A DNA stretch of 64,000 nt from DATATV01 sp035551355 (GTDB taxonomy: Bacteria > Actinomycetota > Actinomycetes > Mycobacteriales > Pseudonocardiaceae): positions 16,246 through 80,245 of the forward strand of contig DASZNF010000140.1 of assembly GCA_035551355.1 (NCBI GenBank), written 5' to 3'. Shown here in pieces: positions 1 to 11,300 of the stretch; the stretch's first letter is position 1, and each line of letters starts with the position of its first letter. The translations under genes and the position numbers were made by a program. The notes beneath the pieces were generated by a model. It had not been told where the DNA came from. It made no database searches and worked only from the letters and a program-made list of their open reading frames with translations.

Positions 1-1816
<1,816 letters not shown>

Positions 1817-1873
1817 CTGGGCCTCCTTCGCCCGCGCCCGCGCTGCGACTTCCTGGCAGCGCGACCCCAGGCT

Positions 1874-1879
1874 TACAGT
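1874..1879 (+). promoter_or_regulatory. -10-like hexamer TACAGT upstream of the SpoIIE phosphatase gene
   Basis: TACAGT fits the actinobacterial TANNNT -10 pattern in the 147-bp divergent gap between the HAMP kinase and the phosphatase gene. No convincing -35 was seen. Confidence 0.35.
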
Positions 1880-1963
1880 AGACGGCACCGACGGTGCGTG
1901 TCGCTGACTGCGAGCGCCCCGTCGCCTTCGGTGCGGTTTCCGGCGCGACGTTCGGAGGTTGTG

Positions 1964-3253
1964 GTGACCCCCCGTGGTGACGGCGTCGAGCCGACCTCGA
2001 TCCCCGGGGCGGAAGAGATCCTGGCCCGGGTCGCCGATCGCCTTGTGGCCTCGTTCGAACCGCGCCGCACCCTGTCGTTGCTGCCCAGCCTGCTGGTGCC
2101 CGAGCTGGCCGACTGGTGCGCGGTGGTGCTGCCGCCGGTGATGGGCCGGGCCGAATGGTGGCGCTGCCCCGGGCCGTCCCGGCCGACCGAGTACAGCCGG
2201 ATGAGCCTGCGATCGCTGCGTAGGGTGCCCGCACTGGAAGCGGCGATGGACGGCGTGTCCTCGCCCGGCGACGGCGAACTGGTCGGCCAACTGGCCGCGG
2301 CCAGCTGGGGACCGGGTGAATCGCTGGACTCGGTCGGCGATGTGGTGGTCTACCCGCTGGCCGGGGTGCCGGCTCGGCGGGCCGCGCTGGTGCTGGTGCG
2401 GGAGACCCGGCGGGGCCGGTTCGACGTGGGCGACCTTGAGGTGATCCGCCGGTTCGGCGCGCTGGCCGGGGTGGCGCTGGCCGCCGGGCTGGCCAACCGG
2501 CAGCAGCAGCGGATCATCTCGGTGCTGCAGGAACCGCTGCTGCCCCGGCCGTTGCCGCCGATCGAGGGCGTGGAGTTCGCCGCGTTCTTCCGGCCCGGAC
2601 AACGGATGCTGGACGTGTCCGGCGACTTCTACGACGTGCGGGCCGACGGCGACGGCCGGGCGCTGCTGGTGGTCGGCGACGTGTGCGGGCACGGCATCGA
2701 GGCCGCGGTGCTGGGCGGGCGCTACCGGGAGGCGGTGCACGCGCTGGCCGGCGCCGAACACCGCCCGGCGCACCTGCTGGACATGCTCAACAAGACCATG
2801 CTCGACCTGGGCGACACCCGGTTCGCCACGGTGGTGATGGGCCAGCTGCGGCCCGAGCCGGGCGGCGGCGTCGCGCTGACCTTGAGTTCCGGCGGGCATC
2901 CCCGGCCGCTGGTGCTGCGTTCGGACGGCCATGTTGAGGAAGTCACCATTCCGGGCACCCTGGTGGGAGTGCTGCCGGACGCGCACTTCGGAGAGGCCGA
3001 GATCGTGCTCGCGCCCGGCGAGACCATGGTGCTCTACAGCGACGGGCTGGCCGAGCTGCTCGGCGGCCGGGAGGAGGCCGAAGGTGAAGGGGTTCGGCAG
3101 GTGCACGAGGTACTGACCCGGCTGAGCGGGCTGGACCCGGTCACCGCCGCCAGCGAGCTGGAGATCCACGTGCAGGGCTTCGCAGGCGAGGCCGACCACG
3201 ACGACGCCACCGCCCTGTTCGTCCGCGCCGCCCGGACGGAGCCGGGCCGATGA
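1964..3253 (+). CDS. PP2C-family SpoIIE/RsbU-type protein serine phosphatase with N-terminal GAF-like domain
   Basis: The product is a 429-residue cytoplasmic phosphatase. Residues about 20-170 look like a GAF-type sensory domain. Residues about 190-425 are a SpoIIE phosphatase domain with the metal-binding blocks VSGDFYDV, GDVCGHG and YSDGLAE. Proteins of this family dephosphorylate an anti-anti-sigma factor or act within partner-switching cascades. The GTG at 1964 has GGAGG five bases upstream; an in-frame GTG at 1898 would add 22 residues without a clear ribosome site. The stop overlaps the start of the RsbW-like gene (ATGA), so the two are translationally coupled. No anti-anti-sigma (STAS) gene is visible in the window. 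Confidence 0.85.
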   Translation: MTPRGDGVEPTSIPGAEEILARVADRLVASFEPRRTLSLLPSLLVPELADWCAVVLPPVMGRAEWWRCPGPSRPTEYSRMSLRSLRRVPALEAAMDGVSSPGDGELVGQLAAASWGPGESLDSVGDVVVYPLAGVPARRAALVLVRETRRGRFDVGDLEVIRRFGALAGVALAAGLANRQQQRIISVLQEPLLPRPLPPIEGVEFAAFFRPGQRMLDVSGDFYDVRADGDGRALLVVGDVCGHGIEAAVLGGRYREAVHALAGAEHRPAHLLDMLNKTMLDLGDTRFATVVMGQLRPEPGGGVALTLSSGGHPRPLVLRSDGHVEEVTIPGTLVGVLPDAHFGEAEIVLAPGETMVLYSDGLAELLGGREEAEGEGVRQVHEVLTRLSGLDPVTAASELEIHVQGFAGEADHDDATALFVRAARTEPGR

Positions 3254-3690
3254 CCGACGATCCGGTGCTGCGCGAGCACGAACTCGACGGCCGGGAGGAA
3301 CTGCGCATGTCCGTGCCCGCCGAATTCGTCCCGCTGCGCACCGCGCGCCGGCGGCTGGCCGGCTGGGCCCGCACCGTCGGCCTGGCCGGGCGCGATGTGG
3401 ATTCGGTGGTCCTGGCCGCGTACGAGGCGCTGGCCAACGCCGCCGAACACGCCTACCCCGGCACCGAGGGGGTCATCGACCTGCACGCCGAGGTGGACGG
3501 CGAGCAGGTGAAGATCACCGTGGCCGACCAGGGCCGCTGGCGCCCGCCCCCGGCCGATCCGGGCAACCGGGGGCGGGGCCTGCTGCTCATCCGCGGCCTG
3601 GCCCACTCCAGCGAGGTCCGGCACCGGCCGCTGGGCGGCACCGTGGTGGAGATGTGCTGGCGGCTGCCTGGACCTCGGGCGGCGAACTGA
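3250..3690 (+). CDS. RsbW/SpoIIAB-like ATP-binding regulatory kinase
   Basis: The product is 146 residues, the usual size for a stand-alone HATPase_c anti-sigma kinase. The GHKL signature is present: N-box YEALANAAEHAY, the G1-like DQGRW and the G2 block GRGLLLIRGL near the end. Proteins of this type phosphorylate STAS partners or bind sigma factors. It overlaps the upstream phosphatase by 4 bp, and the pair forms the two catalytic halves of a partner-switching module. Its last 104 bp are also coding on the opposite strand as the C-terminal tail of GlgB. Confidence 0.85.
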   Translation: MTDDPVLREHELDGREELRMSVPAEFVPLRTARRRLAGWARTVGLAGRDVDSVVLAAYEALANAAEHAYPGTEGVIDLHAEVDGEQVKITVADQGRWRPPPADPGNRGRGLLLIRGLAHSSEVRHRPLGGTVVEMCWRLPGPRAAN

Positions 3691-6052
3691 GCCCGGTGCC
3701 GGTTTCCGGTGCAGGCGACTGCGCCGGGATCTCGGGGTCACTTTCCGGCTGGGCCGGTTCGGCGCCCAGGTGTCCGGCTTGCGCGCTCTGCACCACGAGC
3801 TCGGCGTCCTCGACCACCGCGTCCGCGTCCTCCACCGCCACTTCGGCGTCCTCGGCCAACTCCTCCGACTCGTCCGGCATCAGCCACAGCACGCCGCTGG
3901 GCGGCAGTTGCAGCACCGCGGACGCGGGCTGGCCGTGCCAGGGTTCGGCGGTCGCGGTCACCAGGCCGAGGTTGCCCACGCCGGAACCGCCGTAGTGCTC
4001 GGCGTCGGTGTTGACCACCTCGCGCCAGCGGCCGGTGGCCGGCAGGCCGACCCGGTAGTCGTGGTGCGGCACCCCGGCGAAGTTGGCCACACAGGCCAAT
4101 TGTGAGCCGTCGGCGCCGATGCGCAGGAAGCTCAGCACATTGCCGCCGGAGTCGTTGGCGTCGATCCAGCGGAAGCCGTCCGGTTCGGTGTCGGCGCTGT
4201 AGAGCGCGGGCGCGGCCCGGTAGACGCCGTTGAGATCGGTCAGCAGCGCGCGCAGACCGCCGTGCAGCGGCTGCTCGGTCAGGCCCCAGTCCAGCGATCG
4301 CGACTCCGACCACTCTCGTTCCTGGCCGAACTCTCCGCCCATGAACAACAACTGCTTGCCCGGGTGGGCCCACATGAAGGCCAGCAGCGAGCGCAGCCCG
4401 GCCGCCTTGTTCCAGTCGTCGCCGGGCATCCGCTGCCACAGCGATCCCTTGCCGTGCACCACTTCGTCGTGCGACAACGGCAGCACGAAGTTCTCGGTCC
4501 AGGCGTACACCAGCGAGAAGGTCATCTCGTTGTGGTGGAAGGAACGGTGGATCGGATCACGGCTCAGGTAGTGCAGGGTGTCGTGCATCCAGCCCATGTT
4601 CCACTTGAAACCGAAACCAAGGCCGCCCAGGTGGGTCGGGCGGGTCACGCCGGGCCAGGCGGTGGATTCCTCGGCCACCATCACCACACCCGGGTGTCGC
4701 TTGTAGACGGTCGCGTTGAGTTCCTGCAGGAACCGCACCGCATCCAGGTTCTCCCGGCCACCGTACTGGTTGGGCAGCCACTGCCCCTCCTGGCGCGAGT
4801 AGTCCAGGTACAGCATGGAGGCCACCGCGTCCACCCGCAGCCCGTCGAGGTGGAACTCCTCGAACCAGTACAAGGCGTTGGCGACCAGGAAGTTGCGCAC
4901 CTCGTTGCGACCGAAGTCGAACACCAGGGTGCCCCAGTCCGGCTGCTCGCCCCGCCGCGGATCGGCGTGCTCGTACAGGGGAGTGCCGTCGAACCGGGCC
5001 AGCCCCCAGCTGTCCCGCGGGAAGTGCGCGGGCACCCAGTCCACGAACACGCCGATGCCGCGCTGGTGCAGCCGGTCGACGAAGTAACGGAAGTCGTCCG
5101 GGCTGCCGAACCGCGAGGTGGGCGCGTAGTAGGAGGTGACCTGGTAGCCCCAGGACCCGCCGAACGGGTGCTCGGCGATGGGCAGCAGCTCAACGTGGGT
5201 GAAGCCGGTCTCGGTGACGTAGTCGGCCAGCTGGTCGGCCAGTTCCCGGTAGTTCAGGCCCGGCCGCCAGGAACCCAGGTGCACCTCGTACACGCTCATC
5301 GGCGCGGCCGACCAGTTGGTCGCCTCCCGCCGGGCCAGCCACTCGCTGTCGGCCCAGGCGTGGTGCGAGCGGGTCACCACCGAGGCGGTGGCCGGGGGCC
5401 GCTCGGTGGCGAAGGCCATCGGGTCGGCCTTCTCATACCAGCGGCCATCGGCGCCCAGTACCCGGAACTTGTAGGTGGCGCCCACCGGCACGCCCGGGAT
5501 GAACAGCTCCCACACGCCCGAGGAACCCAGCGAGCGCATCGGGTTGGCCCGGCCGTCCCAGCCGTCGAACTCGCCGAACACCCGCACCCCGCGGGCGGTC
5601 GGCGCCCACACCGCGAACGACACGCCCTCGACCTGGCCTTCGGGGGTGTCGTAGCTGCGCGGGTGCGCGCCGAGCACCTCCCACAGCCGCTCGTGCCGGC
5701 CCTCGCCGATCAGGTGCAGGTCCAGCTCGCCGACCGTGGGCAGCCAGCGGAACGGGTCGTCGGCGGTCACCACGTGACCGGCGTAGTCGATCTCCAGATG
5801 GTAGGTGCCCGGGTGCTCGGACAGCACCCCGGCGAACACGCCGTCGGTGACCCGCTTGAGCGGGAACCGGCGCGCGCCGGCGACCACGGTCACCGCATCG
5901 GCTCCGGGCCGCAGCGCGCGGGCCACGATGGTGTTGCCGACCCGGTGCACGCCCAGCACGGCGTGCGGGTCGTGGTGCGATCCGGTGAGCAACCGGTCCA
6001 GATCCTGCGCCGAGGGCGCCGCATCCGGCGACTCGGCCGGTACTGCGGTCAC
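3587..6052 (-). CDS. glgB: 1,4-alpha-glucan branching enzyme
   Basis: This GH13 enzyme introduces alpha-1,6 branches into the glucan built by GlgE. It has 821 residues: two N-terminal beta-sandwich modules (ALG..HAVLGVH start; VWAPTARGVRVFGEFDGWDG), a (beta/alpha)8 barrel, and a C-terminal beta domain. Catalytic residues are visible as LRVDAVASML (nucleophile Asp), VMVAEESTAWPG (acid/base Glu) and LPLSHDEVVHGKGS (stabilising Asp). After the normal end near PSGVLWLMPDE there is an extra tail of about 95 residues. It is first very acidic (EELAEDAEVAVEDADA-like) and then Pro/Ser-rich, and it is not part of the usual enzyme. This tail runs 104 bp into the 3' end of the convergent RsbW-like gene. 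The start overlaps the maltokinase stop (ATGA). Confidence 0.97.
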   Translation of the reverse strand: MTAVPAESPDAAPSAQDLDRLLTGSHHDPHAVLGVHRVGNTIVARALRPGADAVTVVAGARRFPLKRVTDGVFAGVLSEHPGTYHLEIDYAGHVVTADDPFRWLPTVGELDLHLIGEGRHERLWEVLGAHPRSYDTPEGQVEGVSFAVWAPTARGVRVFGEFDGWDGRANPMRSLGSSGVWELFIPGVPVGATYKFRVLGADGRWYEKADPMAFATERPPATASVVTRSHHAWADSEWLARREATNWSAAPMSVYEVHLGSWRPGLNYRELADQLADYVTETGFTHVELLPIAEHPFGGSWGYQVTSYYAPTSRFGSPDDFRYFVDRLHQRGIGVFVDWVPAHFPRDSWGLARFDGTPLYEHADPRRGEQPDWGTLVFDFGRNEVRNFLVANALYWFEEFHLDGLRVDAVASMLYLDYSRQEGQWLPNQYGGRENLDAVRFLQELNATVYKRHPGVVMVAEESTAWPGVTRPTHLGGLGFGFKWNMGWMHDTLHYLSRDPIHRSFHHNEMTFSLVYAWTENFVLPLSHDEVVHGKGSLWQRMPGDDWNKAAGLRSLLAFMWAHPGKQLLFMGGEFGQEREWSESRSLDWGLTEQPLHGGLRALLTDLNGVYRAAPALYSADTEPDGFRWIDANDSGGNVLSFLRIGADGSQLACVANFAGVPHHDYRVGLPATGRWREVVNTDAEHYGGSGVGNLGLVTATAEPWHGQPASAVLQLPPSGVLWLMPDESEELAEDAEVAVEDADAVVEDAELVVQSAQAGHLGAEPAQPESDPEIPAQSPAPETGTGLSSPPEVQAAASTSPPRCRPAAGAGPRWSGPGRG

Positions 6053-7440
6053 GTCGTTTCACTCCCCGTGGTGATTCGGGCGATGGAGGACAGCGGCACG
6101 CCCAGCCATTCCGGGCGGTTGGCGTGCTCATAGAAGACCTCGTACACGGCCTTGTCCAGTTCGAAGGCCCGCAACAGGTCGGCGTGCCGGCGTGGGTCGC
6201 CGTAGGTGTCGGCGGCCGCTTCGGCGTAGCCGTCGCAGAACGCGGCCCGGTTGCGCGCGGCCCAGTCCAGGGCTCGCTTCACCAGGGCGTCGTCGTCGGG
6301 CTGGCCGATGAGCATCTGGTGGGCGGCGTAGTCGAAGGAGCGCAGCATGCCGGCCACGTCGCGCAGCGGCGAGCGCAGCGCGCTGCGCTCGGCCGCGGGG
6401 GCGGCGGGCTCGCCCTCGAAGTCGATCAGCACCCAGCCCGACACCGTGCGCAGCACCTGGCCCAGGTGCAGGTCGCCGTGGATGAACTGCATGAACACCG
6501 GCTCGTCCGCCTCGCGCACCTGCTTGAACGCGGTGCGCAGGGCCGGGGCGTGCTCGGCCAGCTCGGGCACGGCCTCGGACACCAGGTCCAGCCGGTCCTG
6601 CATGGCCTTGACGGTGCGCTCGAACTCGCCCGGGTCGGCCCGCTGCTCGCCCAGCGCCCGGCGCAGGTCGGCGTGCACGGTGGCCACGGCCTGACCCAGC
6701 CGGCGCGCCTCGCCTGCGAAGTCGCCGCCGGCCTCCGCTGCGCTGTGCTCGGCATCGGCCATCAGGTCCCGCACACTGGTGCCGGCCATGGCCCAGCCGT
6801 CCACCGCGTCGGGCAGGTACTGCTGCAGCATGGCCATGGTGGCCGGCTGCCCGGCGAGTTCACCGGTGATCGAGCCCAGCGGCGCCGCGATGTGCTCGCA
6901 GCCGATCTCGGCTAAGGCCCGGTGCAGCAGCAGATCCGGGTTGATGCCGGTGGTCAGCTTGCGGAACAGCTTGAGGATGTACTGGTTGCCGAACACCAGC
7001 GAGGTGTTGGACTGCTCCGAGGAGATCGGCCGGGCCCGCAGCCCGCCGGTCAGCTCGGTGCCGGGCTCGTGCTCGAAGGCCAGCGAACCGACCTGCGCAC
7101 CGGACACGATCAGATCCAGCAGCGTGCCGGTGAGCTCGCCGTCGCCGCTGGCCTCGTAACCCCCGGCGTCCAGGCCGAACCAGCTGGACCCGAGGTGCTC
7201 GGGCAGCTGGGAGCGGCTGGCCACCAGCAGCTGATAGGGCTCGGTGCGGTCGGTCTGGTGGACCTCGACGACCACGTGCAGCAGCAGCGGATCGCCCGCC
7301 AACAGCACCGTGGTGGACAGCTGACCAACCGAGTTGATCGGCCGGTCCTTGCCGGCGAACCAGCGCTGACCGGGCAGCCAGTTCGGCAGCTCGGCCACCA
7401 GCTGTGCGACCAGATCTTCCGGGTCGGTCAACCGACTCAC
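6049..7440 (-). CDS. mak: maltokinase
   Basis: The enzyme phosphorylates maltose to maltose 1-phosphate with ATP, feeding GlgE. The 463-residue product begins with the maltokinase-type sequence LPNWLPGQRWFAGKDR and contains the aminoglycoside-phosphotransferase-like core FIHGDLHLGQV (catalytic Asp) and VLIDFEGEPA (metal-binding Asp). It sits between treS and glgB with 4-bp overlaps at both ends, so TreS, Mak and GlgB would be made from one message. In some actinobacteria Mak is fused to TreS; here the two are separate. Confidence 0.96.
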   Translation of the reverse strand: MSRLTDPEDLVAQLVAELPNWLPGQRWFAGKDRPINSVGQLSTTVLLAGDPLLLHVVVEVHQTDRTEPYQLLVASRSQLPEHLGSSWFGLDAGGYEASGDGELTGTLLDLIVSGAQVGSLAFEHEPGTELTGGLRARPISSEQSNTSLVFGNQYILKLFRKLTTGINPDLLLHRALAEIGCEHIAAPLGSITGELAGQPATMAMLQQYLPDAVDGWAMAGTSVRDLMADAEHSAAEAGGDFAGEARRLGQAVATVHADLRRALGEQRADPGEFERTVKAMQDRLDLVSEAVPELAEHAPALRTAFKQVREADEPVFMQFIHGDLHLGQVLRTVSGWVLIDFEGEPAAPAAERSALRSPLRDVAGMLRSFDYAAHQMLIGQPDDDALVKRALDWAARNRAAFCDGYAEAAADTYGDPRRHADLLRAFELDKAVYEVFYEHANRPEWLGVPLSSIARITTGSETT

Positions 7441-9245
7441 CTCACTTCGTTGTCGTCACCGGGCTCGACCAGCTGGAACCAGTAGAAACCGTGTCCCGGC
7501 AGGGTCAGCAGATACGACAGCTCACCGATGTCTGGGAACCGCACGCCGCCGGTGAGCTCGACCGGTGTGCTTCCGTGATGCTCGGACAGGTCCAGCTCCA
7601 CCGGTTGCGGGAAGCGGGACAGGTTGTTCACACACAGCACGACGTCCTGGCCGCCGTCCGGGCGCAGCCACCGGCGCTTGTAGGCCAGCACGCTCGGGTT
7701 GGACCCGCCGAGGTCGATGAACTCGCCCTCGGCGAACGCGTAGTGCTGCTTGCGTACCTCGATCATCCTCCTGGTCCAGTTCAACAGCGAGGAGACGCTG
7801 TTGGACTGCGCCTCGACGTTGATCGCCTGGTAACCGTAGACCGGGTCCATGATCGTGGGCAGGTAGATTCGACCTGGGTCACACGCGGAGAACCCGGCGT
7901 TGCGGTCGGGCGTCCACTGCATCGGGGTGCGCACCGCGTCCCGGTCACCGAGCCAGATGTTGTCGCCCATCCCGATCTCGTCACCGTAGTACAGCACCGG
8001 CGAGCCGGGCAGCGACAACAGCATCGCGGTGAACAGCTCCAGCTGGTTGCGGTCGTTGTCCAGCAACGGAGCCAGCCGCCTGCGGATGCCGATGTTGGCC
8101 TTCATCCGCGGATCCTTGGCGTACTCCGTGTACATGTAGTCGCGTTCGTCGTCGGTGACCATCTCCAGGGTCAGCTCGTCGTGGTTGCGCAGGAAGATCC
8201 CCCACTGGCAGCCGTCCGGGATCTTCGGCGTCTGCGCCAGGATTTCCGAGATGGGGAACCGGGACTCCCGGCGCACCGCCATGAAGATCCTTGGCATCAA
8301 AGGAAAGTGGAATGCCATGTGGCACTCGTCGCCGCCGGTGGCCGGCTCCCCGAAGTACTCCACCACGTCCGACGGCCACTGGTTGGCCTCGGCCAGCAGC
8401 ACCCGGTCGGGGAACTCGTCGTCCACCACCTTGCGGCAGCGCTTGAGGAATTCGTGCGTGCGCGGCAGGTTCTCGCAGTTGGTGCCCTCCTGCTCGAACA
8501 GGTAGGGCACCGCGTCCAGCCGGAACCCGTCGATGCCCAGATCCAGCCAGAACCGCAGCACGTCGATCATGGCGTCCTGGACGTCCGGGTTCTCGTAGTT
8601 CAGGTCGGGCTGGTGGGTGAAGAACCGGTGCCAGTAGAACTGGCCGCGCACCGGATCGTAGGTCCAGTTGGAGGTTTCGGTGTCCACGAAGATGATTCGC
8701 GCGTCGGCGTAGCGCGAGTCGTCGTCGCTCCACACGTAGTAGTTGCCGTACGGGCCGTCGGGCTCGGTGCGCGACTGCTGGAACCACGGGTGCTGATCGG
8801 AGGTGTGGTTGAGCACCAGGTCGGTGATCACCCGGATGCCCCGCTTGTGGGCCTCGTTGAGCAGATGGACGAAATCCTCGACATTGCCGAATTCCGGGAG
8901 CACGGCCCGGAAATCGCTGATGTCGTACCCGCCGTCGCGCAGCGGAGAGGCGTAGAACGGCGGCAGCCACAGGCAGTCCACGCCCAGCCAGGACAGGTAG
9001 TCCAGCTTGGTGGCCAGGCCGCGCAGGTCCCCGGTGCCGTCACCGTTGGAGTCCTGGAACGCGCGGACCAGGACCTCGTAGAACACCGCCCCCTTGAACC
9101 AGGTCGGGTTGCGCGGCGCCTCGGTCGCGGACTGGAAGTCCTCCGCCTGCGGCTCGACCAGCATGCCGTCGGCGGTCATGGCCTCGCCCGTGTGCGGCAC
9201 ATCGGACAGGGCGAGGGCTGCGTCGGGGCGGGATTCGGCGTCCAT
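7437..9245 (-). CDS. treS: trehalose synthase / maltose alpha-D-glucosyltransferase
   Basis: This GH13 isomerase interconverts maltose and trehalose. The product is 602 residues, the normal family length. Catalytic blocks are GFRLDAVPYLFEQEGTNCEN (nucleophile Asp), VLLAEANQWPSD (Glu) and FLRNHDELTLEM (Asp). The ATG at 9245 was chosen because GGAGAGG lies 8 nt upstream and the sequence before it is not conserved-looking; an open frame continues to 9305. It precedes maltokinase with a 4-bp overlap and follows glgE by about 80 bp. Confidence 0.96.
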   Translation of the reverse strand: MDAESRPDAALALSDVPHTGEAMTADGMLVEPQAEDFQSATEAPRNPTWFKGAVFYEVLVRAFQDSNGDGTGDLRGLATKLDYLSWLGVDCLWLPPFYASPLRDGGYDISDFRAVLPEFGNVEDFVHLLNEAHKRGIRVITDLVLNHTSDQHPWFQQSRTEPDGPYGNYYVWSDDDSRYADARIIFVDTETSNWTYDPVRGQFYWHRFFTHQPDLNYENPDVQDAMIDVLRFWLDLGIDGFRLDAVPYLFEQEGTNCENLPRTHEFLKRCRKVVDDEFPDRVLLAEANQWPSDVVEYFGEPATGGDECHMAFHFPLMPRIFMAVRRESRFPISEILAQTPKIPDGCQWGIFLRNHDELTLEMVTDDERDYMYTEYAKDPRMKANIGIRRRLAPLLDNDRNQLELFTAMLLSLPGSPVLYYGDEIGMGDNIWLGDRDAVRTPMQWTPDRNAGFSACDPGRIYLPTIMDPVYGYQAINVEAQSNSVSSLLNWTRRMIEVRKQHYAFAEGEFIDLGGSNPSVLAYKRRWLRPDGGQDVVLCVNNLSRFPQPVELDLSEHHGSTPVELTGGVRFPDIGELSYLLTLPGHGFYWFQLVEPGDDNEVR

Positions 9246-9323
9246 GTGCTCACCTCTCCAAGAATCGGTTCGTACGCGTACCGGTCGGGTCGCGTCGGGG
9301 CGCACGGCCGCGCGGAAGTCGGG

Positions 9324-11300
9324 TCAGGCGTGGCGCGGCCGCAGCGCGACGATGTGGGCCACCGCGCGCCAGGGTTCGAGTCGCACGTAGTTGGCCTGCC
9401 CCCAGTCCCAGGTTTCGCCGCTCACCTCGTCGTGCGCGATCAGCCGTTGGTACCAGTCGAAGCCGAGGGCGGGCAGATCCAGCCAGATGGTGCCCTCCTG
9501 CGCGTTGTGCGGGTCGAGGTTCACCACGGTGAGCACGGTGTCGCCGGTGGCCGGATCCTGCTTGGTGTAGGCCAGCAGCGAGCTGGAATCCACGTGGTGG
9601 AAACGCAGCGTGCGCAGCTGGTGCAGGGCCGGGTGGACGCGGCGGATGGTGTTGAGCTTGGTCAGCCAGGGCTCCAGCGAGCGGCCCTCGGCCAGCGCGG
9701 TGGCGAAATCCCGGGGCCGCAGCTGGTATTTCTCCGAGTTCAGGTATTCCTCGCTGCCCTCGCGCACCGCCACGTGCTCGTAGAGCTCGTAGCCGGAGTA
9801 CACGCCCCAGGCCGGGGACAGGGTGGCGGCCAGCGCCGCGCGCAGCGCGAACATGCCCGGCCCGCCGTGTTGCAGGGACTCGTGCAGGATGTCGGGCGTG
9901 TTGACGAACAGATTGGGGTGGGCGTAGTCGCAGTGCTCGACCAGGTCCACGCCGAATTCGATCAGCTCCTCCTTCGTGGTGCGCCAGGTGAAGTAGGTGT
10001 AGCTCTGGGTGAAGCCGAGCTTGGCCAGGCCCCACAGCCGGGCCGGCCGGGTGAACGCCTCGGCCAGGAACACCACGTCCGGGTGGGCGTCCTTCACCGA
10101 CTTGATCAGCCAGGCCCAGAAGTCCGGCGGCTTGGTGTGCGGGTTGTCCACCCGGAAGATGCGCACCCCGTGGTCGATCCAGTGCGTGACGACCCGCAGC
10201 ACCTCGGCGTAGATGCCGGCTCTGTCGTTGTCGAAATTGATCGGGTAGATGTCCTGGTATTTCTTGGGCGGATTCTCCGCGTAGGCGATGGTGCCGTCCG
10301 GGCGGGTGGTGAAGAACTCCGGATGCTTGAGCACCCACGGGTGATCGGGCGCGGCCTGCAAGGCCAGATCCAGCGCGACATCGAGGCCCAGTTCCTCCGC
10401 GCGGGCGACGAAGGCGTCGAAATCCTCGATCGTGCCCAGGTCCGGGTGGATCGCGTCGTGCCCGCCCTCGTCGGCGCCGATCGCCCACGGCGAGCCGACA
10501 TCGTGCTCGCCGGCGAGCAGGGTGTTGTTGGCGCCCTTGCGGTTCACCCGGCCGATGGGGTGGACCGGCGGCAGATAGATGACGTCGAAACCCATGTCCG
10601 CCACCCGGCCCAGGGCCGCGGCCGCGGTGGCGAAGGTGCCGTGCACCGCGTTGCCGGCCGCGTCCACCCCGCCGGTGGAGCGCGGGAACATCTCGTACCA
10701 GGCGCCGTAGGCGGCGCGCGGGCGGTCGACCCACAGCTTGAGCGTCTGGCCCTTGGTGATCAGCTCGCGCACCGGGTACTCGTGCATGATGCGCAGCGTT
10801 TCCGCGGCCAGCGCGGGGGAGACCCGGTTGGCGATCGGCAGCGCCTCGTCGCGCAGCGCGGCGGCGGCGTGCTCCAGCGCGGCCCGTTCCCGGCGCCGAT
10901 CCGGCCGCCGGGACACCCGGTCCAGCAGTCGCGCGCCGGTTTCCAGATCGTTGGCCAGGTCCTCGGATCCCTGCCCGGCGGCGATCTTCACCTCGACCGC
11001 GTGCCGCCAGGTGGCCCACGGATCGCTCCACGCGTCGACCCGGAAGGTCCACATTCCCTCGGCGTCCGGCACGATGGTGGTGGCGAAGAAATCCTCGTCG
11101 ATGCCCTGCTCGGCCATCCGGGTCTGCCGGGCCAGCCGGTCGCCCGGGCCGCGCCAGCAGACGGTGGCGGCGACCGCGTCGTGACCCTCCCGCCACACCG
11201 TGGCGCTGACCGGAATGTGTTCCCCCACAACGGCCTTGGCTGGATAACGCCCACAGCTCACGGCGGGGCTGACGTCATCGATGCCGAGTCGGCCGGTCAT
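9324..11300 (-). CDS. glgE: alpha-1,4-glucan:maltose-1-phosphate maltosyltransferase
   Basis: GlgE extends alpha-1,4-glucan chains using maltose 1-phosphate. The protein has 658 residues and the characteristic N-terminus (MTGRLGIDDVSPAVSCGRYP). Catalytic residues lie in IFRVDNPHTKPPDFW (nucleophile Asp), VVFLAEAFTRPARLW (acid/base Glu) and NTPDILHESL (Asp). The GGANNTLLAGEHDVGSPWAIG stretch is typical of the family. The ATG at 11300 matches known starts; another ATG lies at 11306, and both follow GAGGGA. Roughly 300 bp separate it from glgX upstream, so it probably has its own promoter and begins the glgE-treS-mak-glgB unit. Confidence 0.96.
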   Translation of the reverse strand: MTGRLGIDDVSPAVSCGRYPAKAVVGEHIPVSATVWREGHDAVAATVCWRGPGDRLARQTRMAEQGIDEDFFATTIVPDAEGMWTFRVDAWSDPWATWRHAVEVKIAAGQGSEDLANDLETGARLLDRVSRRPDRRRERAALEHAAAALRDEALPIANRVSPALAAETLRIMHEYPVRELITKGQTLKLWVDRPRAAYGAWYEMFPRSTGGVDAAGNAVHGTFATAAAALGRVADMGFDVIYLPPVHPIGRVNRKGANNTLLAGEHDVGSPWAIGADEGGHDAIHPDLGTIEDFDAFVARAEELGLDVALDLALQAAPDHPWVLKHPEFFTTRPDGTIAYAENPPKKYQDIYPINFDNDRAGIYAEVLRVVTHWIDHGVRIFRVDNPHTKPPDFWAWLIKSVKDAHPDVVFLAEAFTRPARLWGLAKLGFTQSYTYFTWRTTKEELIEFGVDLVEHCDYAHPNLFVNTPDILHESLQHGGPGMFALRAALAATLSPAWGVYSGYELYEHVAVREGSEEYLNSEKYQLRPRDFATALAEGRSLEPWLTKLNTIRRVHPALHQLRTLRFHHVDSSSLLAYTKQDPATGDTVLTVVNLDPHNAQEGTIWLDLPALGFDWYQRLIAHDEVSGETWDWGQANYVRLEPWRAVAHIVALRPRHA

